A stretch of 64,000 bases of DNA from Dendrophyllia cribrosa (Eukaryota; Cnidaria; Anthozoa; Scleractinia; Dendrophylliidae): positions 2,322,981 to 2,386,980 of the forward strand of contig JAJLRJ010000010.1 of assembly GCA_024195265.1 (NCBI GenBank), given 5' to 3'. The notes beneath the pieces are model-generated. The model searched no databases, was not told where the DNA came from, and saw only the letters and a list, made by a program, of their open reading frames with translations. The translations under genes and the position numbers were made by a program. Below are positions 50,040-59,949 of the stretch, piece by piece; the stretch's first letter is position 1, and each line of letters begins with the position of its first letter.

Positions 50040-51770
50040 AGTGATCATTATTTAGCTACAGTAAGTATATCACATCTCAAACGATCTTACATTTACTTTG
50101 AAACCGTTTTAAAACAATGTATCGCATTCCTTCGATTAACTGTTTACAACAGTGTATTTCGTTTTACGTTTTCTCGTTTCCAAAATGGTTTCAAACTCGA
50201 TGTATTTTTAAACTTTTGAAAATAATTGATTGATTTTCTCATTTCGCCCTTTAAACCGAGTTACAATAGAACGAATGGTCTGGTGTAAGTATTTGTTTTC
50301 TGTTTGATCTCTGACAAAGTCGATAATTTAATTGTCCATTTAATTTGGTCTAAAATTAACGTATATACTATGGTTGTATAGATCATTCTCCTGGCATTCA
50401 GTTTGCAGACAAATTTTCCCTAATCGAAGGTGCTGTATTTCACTTCCTTTTACTCTAAAAAGAGAAGGGACCCATTGAGTTGATGCTCGGCAGGTGCATA
50501 ATTCGTACCATTTTGTCAGACCTGCCTTTATTCAAAAGATCCGCGTATATTAATTACGAAAATTAATCTAGGAGATCTGAGTGTGAAAGAGACTAATATA
50601 TTAATGCAAACATCTTATATCCTTGAACAGTGCTCATGGAAGGGATTCCAGACGAATTATAGACTTAGGAGATTAACGATTTTAGAAGAGTTCAGAAGAG
50701 GACGCGGGGATCGATCATTAAGAGGAGCTCGCGAAGTTGAACCGCAGTGCCAACGGGACTCTGAGTTCTTTATAAAGCCTGGTTTTCAACACAGTATCGG
50801 CAAAATCTGGACGGTTGGGAACAGCAAAATCCCCGATCGTCTTGGATTTTTCCCACATGTGAAAATCAGGCATAAGAAGGAATTGGAGGATGATCATGAT
50901 GTGCGCATGGACTTCACACACTGAAGAATGAAACTTAGTAACAAATGAAGTCAACGTCATAAATTGAGTGAGTCTGGGGTTACCATAGAAACTGCTGTCC
51001 AACCCCATGCCTACCCAAGGCGGTTAAGATGGAAGATTACAAGCTACAAAGCTTTACGACTATAGCCTGAAATAAACGTTTAAAAAAGATTAGCTGAGAT
51101 ATGGCCGAGATCAAGAGAAAAAAATGATCTAAAAGAACAGAACCTCGTGCTCCACAACGATTTTTTTTAATCTAATATTAGCTTGCGGCCATGTGTGTAC
51201 AGGCAGCCAAAAGCTTAGATATTTAAAACTTTTTAGCCAGAGAACGCTTATATATTTACTCAGTATGATTAACCCTGTCTACGGTTCTTACAATTTTCTT
51301 ACATTTCTTTTTCGTTTAGCTGGATGTTTAGCCTACTGTAATTTAACTAATGCAATTTTAAGGATCCCTAAAAAAGGATTACAATACCAAAATGAAAACC
51401 CTCTTTAAGCACTGAGCAGCTCAAAAATCATACCCTATCCTGCGGCACATACCCCCACCCCCCCCCCCCCCGGGGGGGGGGAAGAGGATAGGGCAAGACG
51501 TGCTGAATTCAAATCGATAAGAGCGTGCGTTTAATTTCTGTTAGGGAGAGAGAGAGTGAGAAAAAGTGACAAATATTAAGGACTTCAAATGCCATACCCA
51601 CTCTATTTTTTACAATTAAAAGAAAAAGTATACAGATAAATATAAAAAGTGGGACATAAGAAATGTTTTTTATTATATAAACTGTAGTGAAATACAAGAA
51701 TTATCTCAACACATGTGAAGATACCAATTTTCTCTTCACTGTTAGGAGTGAAGGTTTCAATATCTTATTT
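50040..51770. other. unassigned DNA with a C/G-run palindrome
   Basis: The frame 50583-50924 is 113 aa with no recognisable domain. A run of about 14 C directly followed by 9 to 10 G (51457-51481) forms an extreme palindrome. Nothing else recognised. Confidence 0.4.
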
Positions 51771-51771
51771 A

Positions 51772-52135
51772 GGTCCCGGGGGGGGGGGGGGGGGGGGGGG
51801 ACTCCCATATGTGGTCGGGCGGGGGTATATGATGAAAAAACCTTATTTTCCCAGAAAATGGTATCTTTTAGGGTGTTCCTGGCGAAAGACGAGTCGCTAG
51901 TGCCTTCCCATGTTCCTTCTGATCGTAGCTGGAATTCGAGCCCATGTATAGTCAGATCTATTTATTTCCAGCACTGTAGGCGCATTGTTCGAGCACATAT
52001 TTGGTAAAAAAAAAATGGTATCTTTTAGGGGTAAAATTCTGGTTGACCACGCCCACTTTGGTATCTTTTAGGGTTCCACTTTTTTTTCCCGACGAGCACC
52101 CCCGCTCGACCACATATGGGAGTCCCCCCCCCGGG
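51772..52135. mobile_element. MITE with homopolymer-G inverted ends
   Basis: The left end is CCCGG plus a run of about 20 G, then ACTCCCATATGTGGTCG. The right end is CGACCACATATGGGAGT followed by a C-run and CGGG. The interior repeats 'ggtatcttttaggg' three times. The G-run length differs between arms (about 22 against 10). Confidence 0.85.
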
Positions 52136-53034
52136 ATTAAGGTCAGGTTATTAATTTAAACAAAGTCTACCTTAAACCGTGGTTTAAGACAATTAATGGA
52201 CCTCCACATCTGTTTATAAGTGGTTCATTTTAAGTATATAAATGTTTTCCTAGTCTGTGCTATGTGCCTTCTGGGCATAGTTTACGGTGAATAATGTTTA
52301 AATATCGCAGTTGGCCAGTTTGAAATTGTCGGTTTAGACCGCGGTTTTGTTAAACACCGTCTTAACCTCGTTTAAGGTGGCTAGCAACAGTTCCCAGAAT
52401 TTTCCATCACCTATACTTTGATGGATCAATACTATTAATTCTTTTTCAGTTGATGCTTCAATAATGGTATCAAACAAATGCCCAATCATCATTAGATCTT
52501 TTACAGATCCTACGTTTACTAGCAGCATTTTCGTTCGCGGTCCTGTGCTTATTCTATTGTTAACAATTTTTAATGTGCATACACAAACAGCTGCACAAAC
52601 CCAATAAACGTAAAAAACGAAAAGTGAGTAAATTGCCGAAAATTAGGTACCGATTTTTTATGGCTTTGTTAGATTAGACTTACTGAATGTTTCTTCTATT
52701 TCACCAAAAATCGTGAATATTTACCGTGTAAAAACCAACTGAAGAAAATCCGTTGAGAGGTTTGTTAGCCTTGAACAACAAGCCCAACAACTCAATCATT
52801 GGTTGCCATGGTAGCGAGACAAGATTGTCAAATTAGACTTCTCCGTAAACGAGAAAGCCTAAGGTACGTGTATGTATATTATGCCTAGTATCGCGAAACA
52901 AAAGTCTCGAAAGACAGCAATAAAAAGTCAGATCAGATCGTGTATATTTTGTTTGAAACAAAAGAAACGGCAAACCGATCCTTACGGCAAAAAAAAAAAA
53001 AAACAGAAGCAGAAGCAGAAGAAAATAAAATAAA
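52136..53034. other. unassigned DNA with an inverted repeat of the 23835-23950 block
   Basis: A dispersed block at 52815-52945 matches 23835-23950 in reverse. Short frames (52334-52528, 52833-53102) are not supported as genes. An A-run and 'cagaagcagaagcagaag' tract lie at 52986-53025. Confidence 0.4.
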
Positions 53035-53335
53035 ATAAAAGTGGAATATAATAGTGCCCAATATTTCGCTTTGCAAAACAAAGCTTCTTCAGGGGCTAGC
53101 ACTTGTAATCATTTGGTAGTTTCTTGGTGTTGCGGATGGTGTGATCATCAAATGACGTAAAACAAAAGATTCAAAAGACACTGAACAATACCCACACCAC
53201 AATACAAAAGCTAACCAACAATGGCTTCCGCAACACCAAGAAACACCCAATCATTTATAGTGCTAGCCCCTGAAGAAGCTTTGTCTTGCAAAGCGAAATA
53301 TTGGGCACTATTATATTCCACTTTTATTTTATTTT
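53035..53335. mobile_element. foldback of two Penelope-like 3' ends around a small nested element
   Basis: The arms read 'gtggaatataatagtgccca', 'atatttcgctttgcaaaaca' and 'cttcttcaggggctagcact' and are mirrored exactly in order at the right. Between them sits the small repeat also found at 35465-35630. The 'cgaaatattgggcacta' motif resembles the Penelope-like tails at 13300 and 18905. Confidence 0.8.
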
Positions 53336-54610
53336 ATTATCTTCTGCTTCGCTTCTGTTTTTTTTTGCCGTAAGGATCAGTTTGCCGCTTCTTTCGTTTC
53401 ACTTCAAGTATTAATACTGATCTAGGTCTGGGAACCCAGATCCGGCCACTCTCAACGGTTTGTCGCCGTGATCGTGCATTCTATGTTTCTTTTTATACAT
53501 ATTTTATTTGGGAAGACTGGCCGATAACTATATGGAGACACCTTAACCGTGACTGTTGTCCTTTAGTCATTTTCAAAATATGAGTCGCCAGTCACCTCCA
53601 TTGCAATATCCAAGAGTGCCCCCCCCCGGCCGGCATTTGACAAAGGTTAGCTCTGTATAGTGGGGAGCCGTTTTTAAAAACTTTTAACAACTGCAGTCGT
53701 ACGTCGTGCGATTATTTCGCATATTCACGATGGATAATTCTGAATTGCTTTTGTTTTACAGTCAAACCTGTATCAAGGGGACAACTCGGATTCTCGCTAG
53801 TGTCCCGGCTTGATACAGGTTTTGCACCTGATACATTACACAAAACCATAGGCATGGCTCTGGCAACGGGAATGACAGCTGCTTTTTTGTTTGTTTCACT
53901 TTTCAGAAACTGATGCAAAATTTCGTCTTGGGCCTTCTTGTGAATCTTGATTTTTTTTTAAGGCACCCCCGGTCGGGCATCGACGATGTCTTCGACAGTC
54001 GTTTACGCTGACGATCGGGTTTTTCCGTCGATACCGATGTCACGCAAGGGTGCATGACTTGTTTACGTCGAGAGCTGAACTGGCATCGATATCTTGTTCT
54101 AACTCATCCAAATCATCCCCCTTCTTTCCCCATTTCAGGTTTTAGACGAGAGTGTTCCATAACCCAAGCTTCATCGTCTTGTTTCGAAACCTCCTGATAA
54201 ACCAACAAAGTGAACTGAAAGGACCTAATCATGCAAATGCCCCATTGTGATCCCGTTTACCCAATCAGATAGCCTTGCGAAGTGGCTTCCCCCTTTTGAC
54301 TTTCTTTGTGTGTCATCTATTCATATTTAGTAACCATTCAAGGGTCGATCATCGCATCGTCTTGTCATGTCTGTGTAACGGCAAATAATAAATGTCTTTC
54401 TTTACCGGACTGATGAATAAAATCAGGAGCCCTATTGATGGGCTCCTGATAAAATTTAATATCATTAACGTTAAGACACTGTCAAGTCAAAGAGTTATTG
54501 AGCGCTTTTTAGACTCCTATCTGTGAAAGTACCGATGTCAATCAATATGGTTTGGAAAAAAACGTCGCGATGATATTTGTGAATTGCGTGGAAACTGATA
54601 ATGTTTTGTG
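53336..54610. other. unassigned DNA
   Basis: It contains a hairpin ATCAGGAGCCC/GGGCTCCTGAT (54429-54456) and part of a dispersed repeat (54200-54300). No genes recognised. Confidence 0.4.
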
Positions 54611-54615
54611 GTTAA

Positions 54616-55158
54616 AGTGTATATGACAGTGATTTTTTTATTTGCTTGATCGAATCTACATGATGTCCTGATAAGAAAATGGAAAAAAATTTTCGATATC
54701 GATTTTCCTTCTCCGCGTTTTAGCCGTCTAAACACGTGAAATTTCACTTCCGGTGTGTTACAAAACCGCGCAAGAAGAAAGACTGGAAATAGTCCGCTGT
54801 GACGTCAATACGGGAATGCCGGTGTCGAGGTTTCTTGGTTCCTCACATTTTTTGGTGCGCCCTGAGGAAGAAACATGGTTCTATCAAGGTGTGTTGTCTA
54901 TGGTTGTAGCAACACGCACCAAAAAACGGGGGAACAGAGAAACCGCGGCACTGGCATTCCCGTATTGACGTCACAGCGGACTATTTCCAGTCTTTCTTCT
55001 TGCGCGGTTTTGTAACACACCGGAAGTGAAATTTCACGTGTTTAGACGGCTAAAACGCGGAGAAGGAAAATCGATATCGAAAAATTTGTTTCCATTTTCT
55101 TATCAGGACATCATGTAGATTCGATCAAGCAAATAAAAAAATCACTGTCATATACACT
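54616..55158. mobile_element. long inverted-repeat MITE, copy 2 of the 13359-13907 family
   Basis: Left flank TTAA, left end AGTGTATATGACAG; right end CTGTCATATACACTTTAT, so the right TTAA has decayed. The loop again contains ATGGTTCTATCAAGGTGTG and the CVVYGCSNTHQKT-type frame, better preserved than in copy 1. Confidence 0.8.
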
Positions 55159-55231
55159 TTATTAAAGGTTATCAAGTTTTATCCTGCTGCTAAGTTTGAG
55201 CCTTTGCATGTAAATCACCTCAGTTACGACC

Positions 55232-55434
55232 GTTTTCAGACCGTTTTTAGCTTAGTTGATAGAGCGCCAGTCTGCAGAGCGGGAGGTCGCGGGTTCGAAT
55301 CCCGGCCGGACCAACACTCAGGGTCTTAGAATAACTGAGGACGAAGGTGCCGCCTTTGCTATAATATCTGCAAACCTCGGATAAGGACGAAAAACCGTAG
55401 GCCCCGTCTCACAAACCCTGTTCTTATATAATTC

Positions 55435-55473
<39 letters not shown>

Positions 55474-55570
55474 CAGGGGACGTAGTTCCCGGTGTTGTGG
55501 TCTATCTTCAGTAGGCTCATATATGGACCGATAGCGGCAGCCAGCGGCGCCCTTTGTATGCTGACGTCCG
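55232..55570 (+). mobile_element. tRNA-derived SINE
   Basis: Box A (TAGCTTAGTTGATAGAGCG) and box B (GGTTCGAATCC, about 55292) are spaced as in tRNA genes. The acceptor and anticodon stems do not close, so this is not a functional tRNA. The body includes 'gtgggacgttaaagaaccca' and 'ctattcgaaaagagcagggg', a conserved central domain of a type known from several invertebrate SINE families. The tail is near 55570. Confidence 0.85.
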
Positions 55571-55689
55571 AGCCTACTGCAAAATATTGTAAAAGAGGTC
55601 ATGTATCTTTGTCCTCTTATCTACGACATTACCATTACCATATTTTATGTAGATAAACGTTTGAAATGCAAGGCTAGTACAACGGAAAT

Positions 55690-56300
55690 TAATGGCAGGT
55701 TTAATGGCCAATATTTCGACTAGTAGAACTAGTCTTCTACAGGGCCAGCGTAGGAGTGAAAATAATATACAACGGCTCTTAAATTTGAATTTAGATAACA
55801 AGTACTTGATTGGCTAATATAAGATTACATGAAAAATATCTAACTAAGTTGTAACAAGATATAATGACGTATATAATGTAGGCACAAAACAATGGCTAGT
55901 AAATGTGATAATAAAATAAAGCATATCATAGTTATCGTAAATACAATCTACTTCAGTGTTCATCACGTCTGTTTATGCCATTAGGTGTTAGTGTTTTGCC
56001 TTTTTGAATGAGATAGGCTTCTCTTGTTTTGCGGCGGGAGGTGTTTTTTGTCGGCAATAGTTCCAGAGGAACGAGTTTCATATCTGCAATGGAGTGACCT
56101 GGTAGGGTGAAGTGGGTAGGAACTGCGGCAGATGAATTTGCGTGACTTGTGTATCGTTCGCGAAGTGTACGTTTAGTTTCCCCAATATATTGCTTGTTAC
56201 ATTTTTTGCATTCAATCATATAAATCAAGTTTTTAGTGTTGCAGGTTATATGCTGTTTTATTTGCCTGGTTTCATTTGTAGAGGTTACATTTTATGTAAT
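55690..56300 (-). pseudogene. Penelope-like element 3' part with GIY-YIG endonuclease
   Basis: The - strand frame from about 56228 to 55953 reads LIYMIECKKCNKQYIGETKR and then THFTLPGHSIADMKLVPLE, ending TREAYLIQKGKTLTPNG. This is a complete C-terminal GIY-YIG half. Upstream residues (TNETRQIKQHITCN) continue to about 56290, where the reading breaks down. The 3' tail (55740-55690) includes 'gtcgaaatattggccatt'. It directly abuts the TTAA-bounded element that starts at 56324. Confidence 0.8.
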
Positions 56301-57528
56301 TTAGGTTCTGAAAAATGCCTTAACCCTATCCAGACCGGGCTTTTTTTGACCGTCTGGGACCGGGGGTGGGGGGCTCCAGAAGCCTCCCCCCCCCCCCTAT
56401 GTAACTTTGAAACCGCTTATGCTATGGCTACCAAATTTACACAGGATAATGTTGTCATGAATTCTAGTAACTACAGATACTTTGGTGTCATAATGACGTA
56501 ACGTGACGTCATTATGACGTCATATAGTCGATTTTATTGGCTGAAACAGTCTTTCATCAATATTTTCTCAAATTTGAACATATAACAATACTTTAACAGC
56601 TACCTATTTGATAAAAGTCTTATGTTTACTAACACTGTTTTTGTTGTTAACAATAACAGTGACGTCATTATGACGTCATATACAATGAAATAACCAACTG
56701 AAACGTTCTATAAGGCATATCTCTGAAACAAACGGTAGTGTTCATACCAAACTTTCACATATTGATGCAGGAGTAAAAGTTAATGAATTCGTACACTTTG
56801 TTGCCATGGTAACAGCATGTGACGTCATAGAAGTGATGTGTACATTTTCTTAAAAACTGGAACAGATAACTTTGCAAATTATGGCTTTTCATGTACCTAA
56901 TGAATTCAAAAAAGCTTTCTCAAGTGAAAAGGACATTTTTATGATATTTTGACAATAAATGTTTAGAGATAATGGAATTACACAGATAGGTAAATAAATT
57001 TCCCATTTTATTGTCCGCCATCTTGAATTAGTCCAAACGTGTTTATTTCGGTAAAAATACCGAAAAATAAAGCAAATGGACTGCTAAAGCTTAGTTTATT
57101 GTGGGCATATGAAAGTCACGTTTAACATCAGGTCACTAAATTTGATCTGCGTCACGTTGCGCAATTTAGACCCCTCTTAAAATCATTCAATTTCGAACAT
57201 TTTGCCTTCGTTCGTAGAAACAACGCAAAATGTCGAACAATCCACAACGGAAAAGGTTAATTTAATATATACAGCACCATTAAAATCATGTTTCGGGTCA
57301 ATCGGGAAAAAATTAGAGTCGGCTTTTCGAGTTCGAACATTACGCATTCGAGTTTGTTTACAAGTAAAATCCGAGTGATTTTCTGACACGTGGAAGATTA
57401 AGCCGGATACTGATCTCGTAACGTCAGGATGTAACGCAAAAGTCCCCTCCGTTTTCGAAATGTTCGTTAAATTTGGCGCGTTTTGATACCAAATTCGTTC
57501 GGGTTCGCAAAAATTTACTGCCGGCCTT

Positions 57529-57672
57529 ATGGCAGGGAAGATTATGAAGTTTGCCTTAATTCTAATTATATCCTGCGCTTTTATCATCCTCGTCGCTGAA
57601 GCTACTCCTCGCGATGAGAACACGAATAATGAAGGCTTTCAAGGAGGTCCTCGTGGCGATACACCAATGTAA
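57529..57672 (+). CDS. small secreted-peptide ORF, 47 aa
   Basis: MAGKIMKFAL begins a typical signal peptide: basic start, hydrophobic core about residues 7-22, and AEA before Thr at 26, a plausible cleavage point. About 22 polar residues follow, including GFQGGPRGDTPM with an RGD triplet. It is too short for confidence. It lies inside the piggyBac-like element, so it may be a captured first exon of a secreted protein; a GTAAG occurs just after the stop. Function unknown. Confidence 0.45.
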   Translation: MAGKIMKFALILIISCAFIILVAEATPRDENTNNEGFQGGPRGDTPM

Positions 57673-57948
57673 CAAGTAAGCCACAAAGAGTTAATATCTG
57701 AGTATTTTTGCCTAATTTTGGGATATTACTGCAAGGTCTCTATATTGATTTTTTCTTAGCTATCTGACCTACACTATATCAATTAAGAAAGTGTTAAAGA
57801 CGAAGACGAGATTTGCAGAGGTCGAAGACAGACCTGCCCTTATGAGAATTGTAGAGGATATTTTAGAAAGGTCCAACATTACAGGAGTACTTTTTAATAA
57901 CCGGATACTACACCGCTTCAACAAGCAAATCCAGAAATTGTTTCAGTA

Positions 57949-58179
57949 TTATAAAAGTTCAACACACGACCTCCACTCGTTGAATTCTAAAGAATATCCT
58001 TTGTAGTGAATCTTAACTTTATCTTGGGCTTTGTCGATATCGATTATTTCAATTTCGTACAGAGTTTTGTCTTGTTTAGTCATCTTTCTTTTGGCTCCAA
58101 CTTGAGATCGCTGAAAGTTAAATTCCTCCACGAATCTCTTCGGAGGCTTTACTTCTCTCTTCACCCGCGAGTCCGCCAT
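57949..58179 (-). pseudogene. chromo-barrel (Tudor-knot) domain fragment
   Basis: Starting at ATG 58179-58177 the 76-aa frame reads MADSRVKREVKPPKRFVEEF, then TLYEIEIIDID, and the core KVKIHYKGYSLEFNEW. That pattern fits a chromo-barrel/Tudor-knot fold, known for chromatin or nucleic-acid binding. The longer frame beginning upstream at 58344 adds residues without domain character. It ends abruptly (RSCVELL) where such domains usually continue, so it is truncated or a captured exon within the piggyBac-like element. Confidence 0.65.
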
Positions 58180-58460
58180 GTTGCGTGATATTGTTATCAA
58201 ATTTGCTGAATCACACAAACTACGCATGCGTAGAACAATTAAAATTGGAAGAGAGACACTGGTATCCAGTTTGAGCTGATGTTCATCGCAAAGGGGAAAG
58301 ACTTTGATATGAAATGTTTTACAATCCAAAATATGAACCAACAATAAAATTATAGAGAGAAAAGACCTTTATGTGTTGTGTGGAGCTGGCGCTTAAAGGG
58401 ATGCTGTTTGCATCCGCCTTGGCAGTAAAGTGGCGGGGTCGATGATCTTATGTGAGACCC

Positions 58461-58530
58461 TGCCTGGCTATGCCATGCTGATGAGTCCTAACCAGGACGA
58501 AACAGCTGTCCATGGCTGCCACTGCCCGGG
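58461..58530 (+). ncRNA. type I hammerhead ribozyme
   Basis: All core parts are present in order. Stem I strand GCCATG (58472-58477) pairs with CATGGC (58511-58516). CTGATGA is at 58478-58484; stem II is GTCC/GGAC closed by TAACCA; GAAA is at 58499-58502; then a minimal stem III (CAGCTG) precedes the TC cleavage step, predicted between 58510 and 58511. Two base pairs and a four-base loop form stem III in cis, or the palindrome CAGCTG can pair between two copies, as proposed for animal hammerheads in Penelope-like and retrozyme-type elements. Cleavage activity is inferred. Confidence 0.85.
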
Positions 58531-58999
58531 TGATATGGCTGTGCGCATGCGTAAGGTACTGGCCAGGCCGCGGTGTAGGTGTTCGAGTGTGTCACTTGCT
58601 TTTTTCGTATCCTGGATTTTGACATTTCATATTCCACATTTTCCTAAAATTACCGTTAATTAACCTTAATTAATAAACAATTATACATAATTTGATCAAT
58701 TATCGCTAAATTAAGTGGAAAATATTAATTCAATAAAAAAACTTTGAAATAATCTTGATTAAAGCGAAAAATGCTAATTTTGTAAAACATAGGTGTCAAA
58801 AAGCGGTTGCTATGGAAACGTCAATGTCGGTGGACAAAGGACGCTAACGGGAAAATGTTTCCCGATAAATTTTAGGAAAAGTCACCAAATTTGGTGGTCA
58901 TTGCATCGACCGTTTTGAAACGACACAACTTCAAAGTTCGAGCGGGCTCCAAAAGCCCCCCCCCCCCCCCCCGGTCTGGATAGGGTTAAACATGCTTGT

Positions 59000-59945
59000 A
59001 AACGTTATAAAAAACTATATATTTTTGCTAGTTGTATCTTTATAAACTTTATGTATATTATTATGCTTTTGTATTTTGTGTGATTAAAATAAAAGTTTAA
59101 GAAAGTCTCCCCTCCCCCCCCCCTCCCCCCCAAAAAGTTTTATAAACATACGTGTTTTCTTGTGCTGTTTTGCTATCATAATTTCGCGATATCGTGCTAC
59201 GAACATATGCTCCTTTCCGATGTTATTTGACTTAAACATAGCATTTAAGTTCGAACAAATAAAGATATTTAACGTTAGACAAAAATGCCGGGTAGAAACG
59301 GTCCTAGAATTATATTGAGTCGGTTTTAAAACAATTTTTACTATTTACGGAAAAATGCAAACGCCATGCGATAGGCTGGCCAATATCGTCGTTATAATGA
59401 GCCCTACATGCATCGCGCCAAAAATGTTCTGGATTAAAGGCCTTTGCCATATTTTTTTTATTTTTTTAGGTTTTTTACTAAAAACTAATGCTAAAAATTG
59501 CAAAAACTAAATCTGTGACAAAATTATATTTAATCCCATAATTTAATATATAACGAAGCGCTAGTGGACTTCATGCAGTGAACAGCGTCACACAATAGAC
59601 CCCTTTACGATTGCCAGAGCATGCCGGGTAATCAGGACAAGATGGTGGAAAAATCAAAAGTTTGTATGAGAACTCAAAGTCATTTAATTGTTGCAAATTG
59701 GATATATTTGTCATTTTACCTTTGAAAAATGTAACTCTTGAGCTTAAAGATACTACACACTAAATCTGGAGTGCATAGCAGTCATTTGTTGCTTTTTAGA
59801 AAACCTGGGTTCTTCCATACATTTTCTGTAATCAGGCAACACAAAAATTACATAAAATCCTGGTTTCTCCTGACCAAATATGAATAAATCCGGAAATTCA
59901 GTTTTGACGGCCAGTTCTCGATACTTACAGACAGCAGCTCTTACA
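59000..59945. other. unassigned DNA
   Basis: C-rich tract at 59108-59132 ('ccctcccccccccctccccc'). No gene or element recognised. Confidence 0.4.
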
Positions 59946-59949
59946 TGTA

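Larger units (their letters stand above)
56324..58985. mobile_element. piggyBac-like non-autonomous element, 2.66 kb, composite cargo
   Basis: The left end is CCCTATCCAGACCGGG and the right end is CCGGTCTGGATAGGG, perfect inverted repeats of at least 15 bp. TTAA lies immediately outside each (56320-56323 and 58986-58989). TTAA duplication with CCC-starting ends is the piggyBac pattern. Each subterminal region carries a C-run (near 56384-56398 and 58955-58972). No transposase is present. Cargo includes a secreted-peptide ORF, a chromo-barrel ORF and a hammerhead ribozyme. Confidence 0.85.

Noticed and set aside
50583..50924. 113-aa frame on the + strand
   Set aside because: Mixed composition with no recognisable domain, and an overlapping - strand frame of equal quality.
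55255..55325. Possible functional tRNA gene
   Set aside because: Box A and box B are good, but the acceptor and anticodon stems do not pair, and the sequence continues into a conserved SINE body.
57183..57623. 146-aa frame on the - strand
   Set aside because: Antisense to the signal-peptide ORF; its own residues show no domain-like pattern, so I prefer the other strand.
57791..58006. 71-aa + strand frame beginning MLKTKTRFAEVEDRP
   Set aside because: Composition looks protein-like, but no domain is recognised, it overlaps the end of the chromo-barrel frame, and no joining exon was found.
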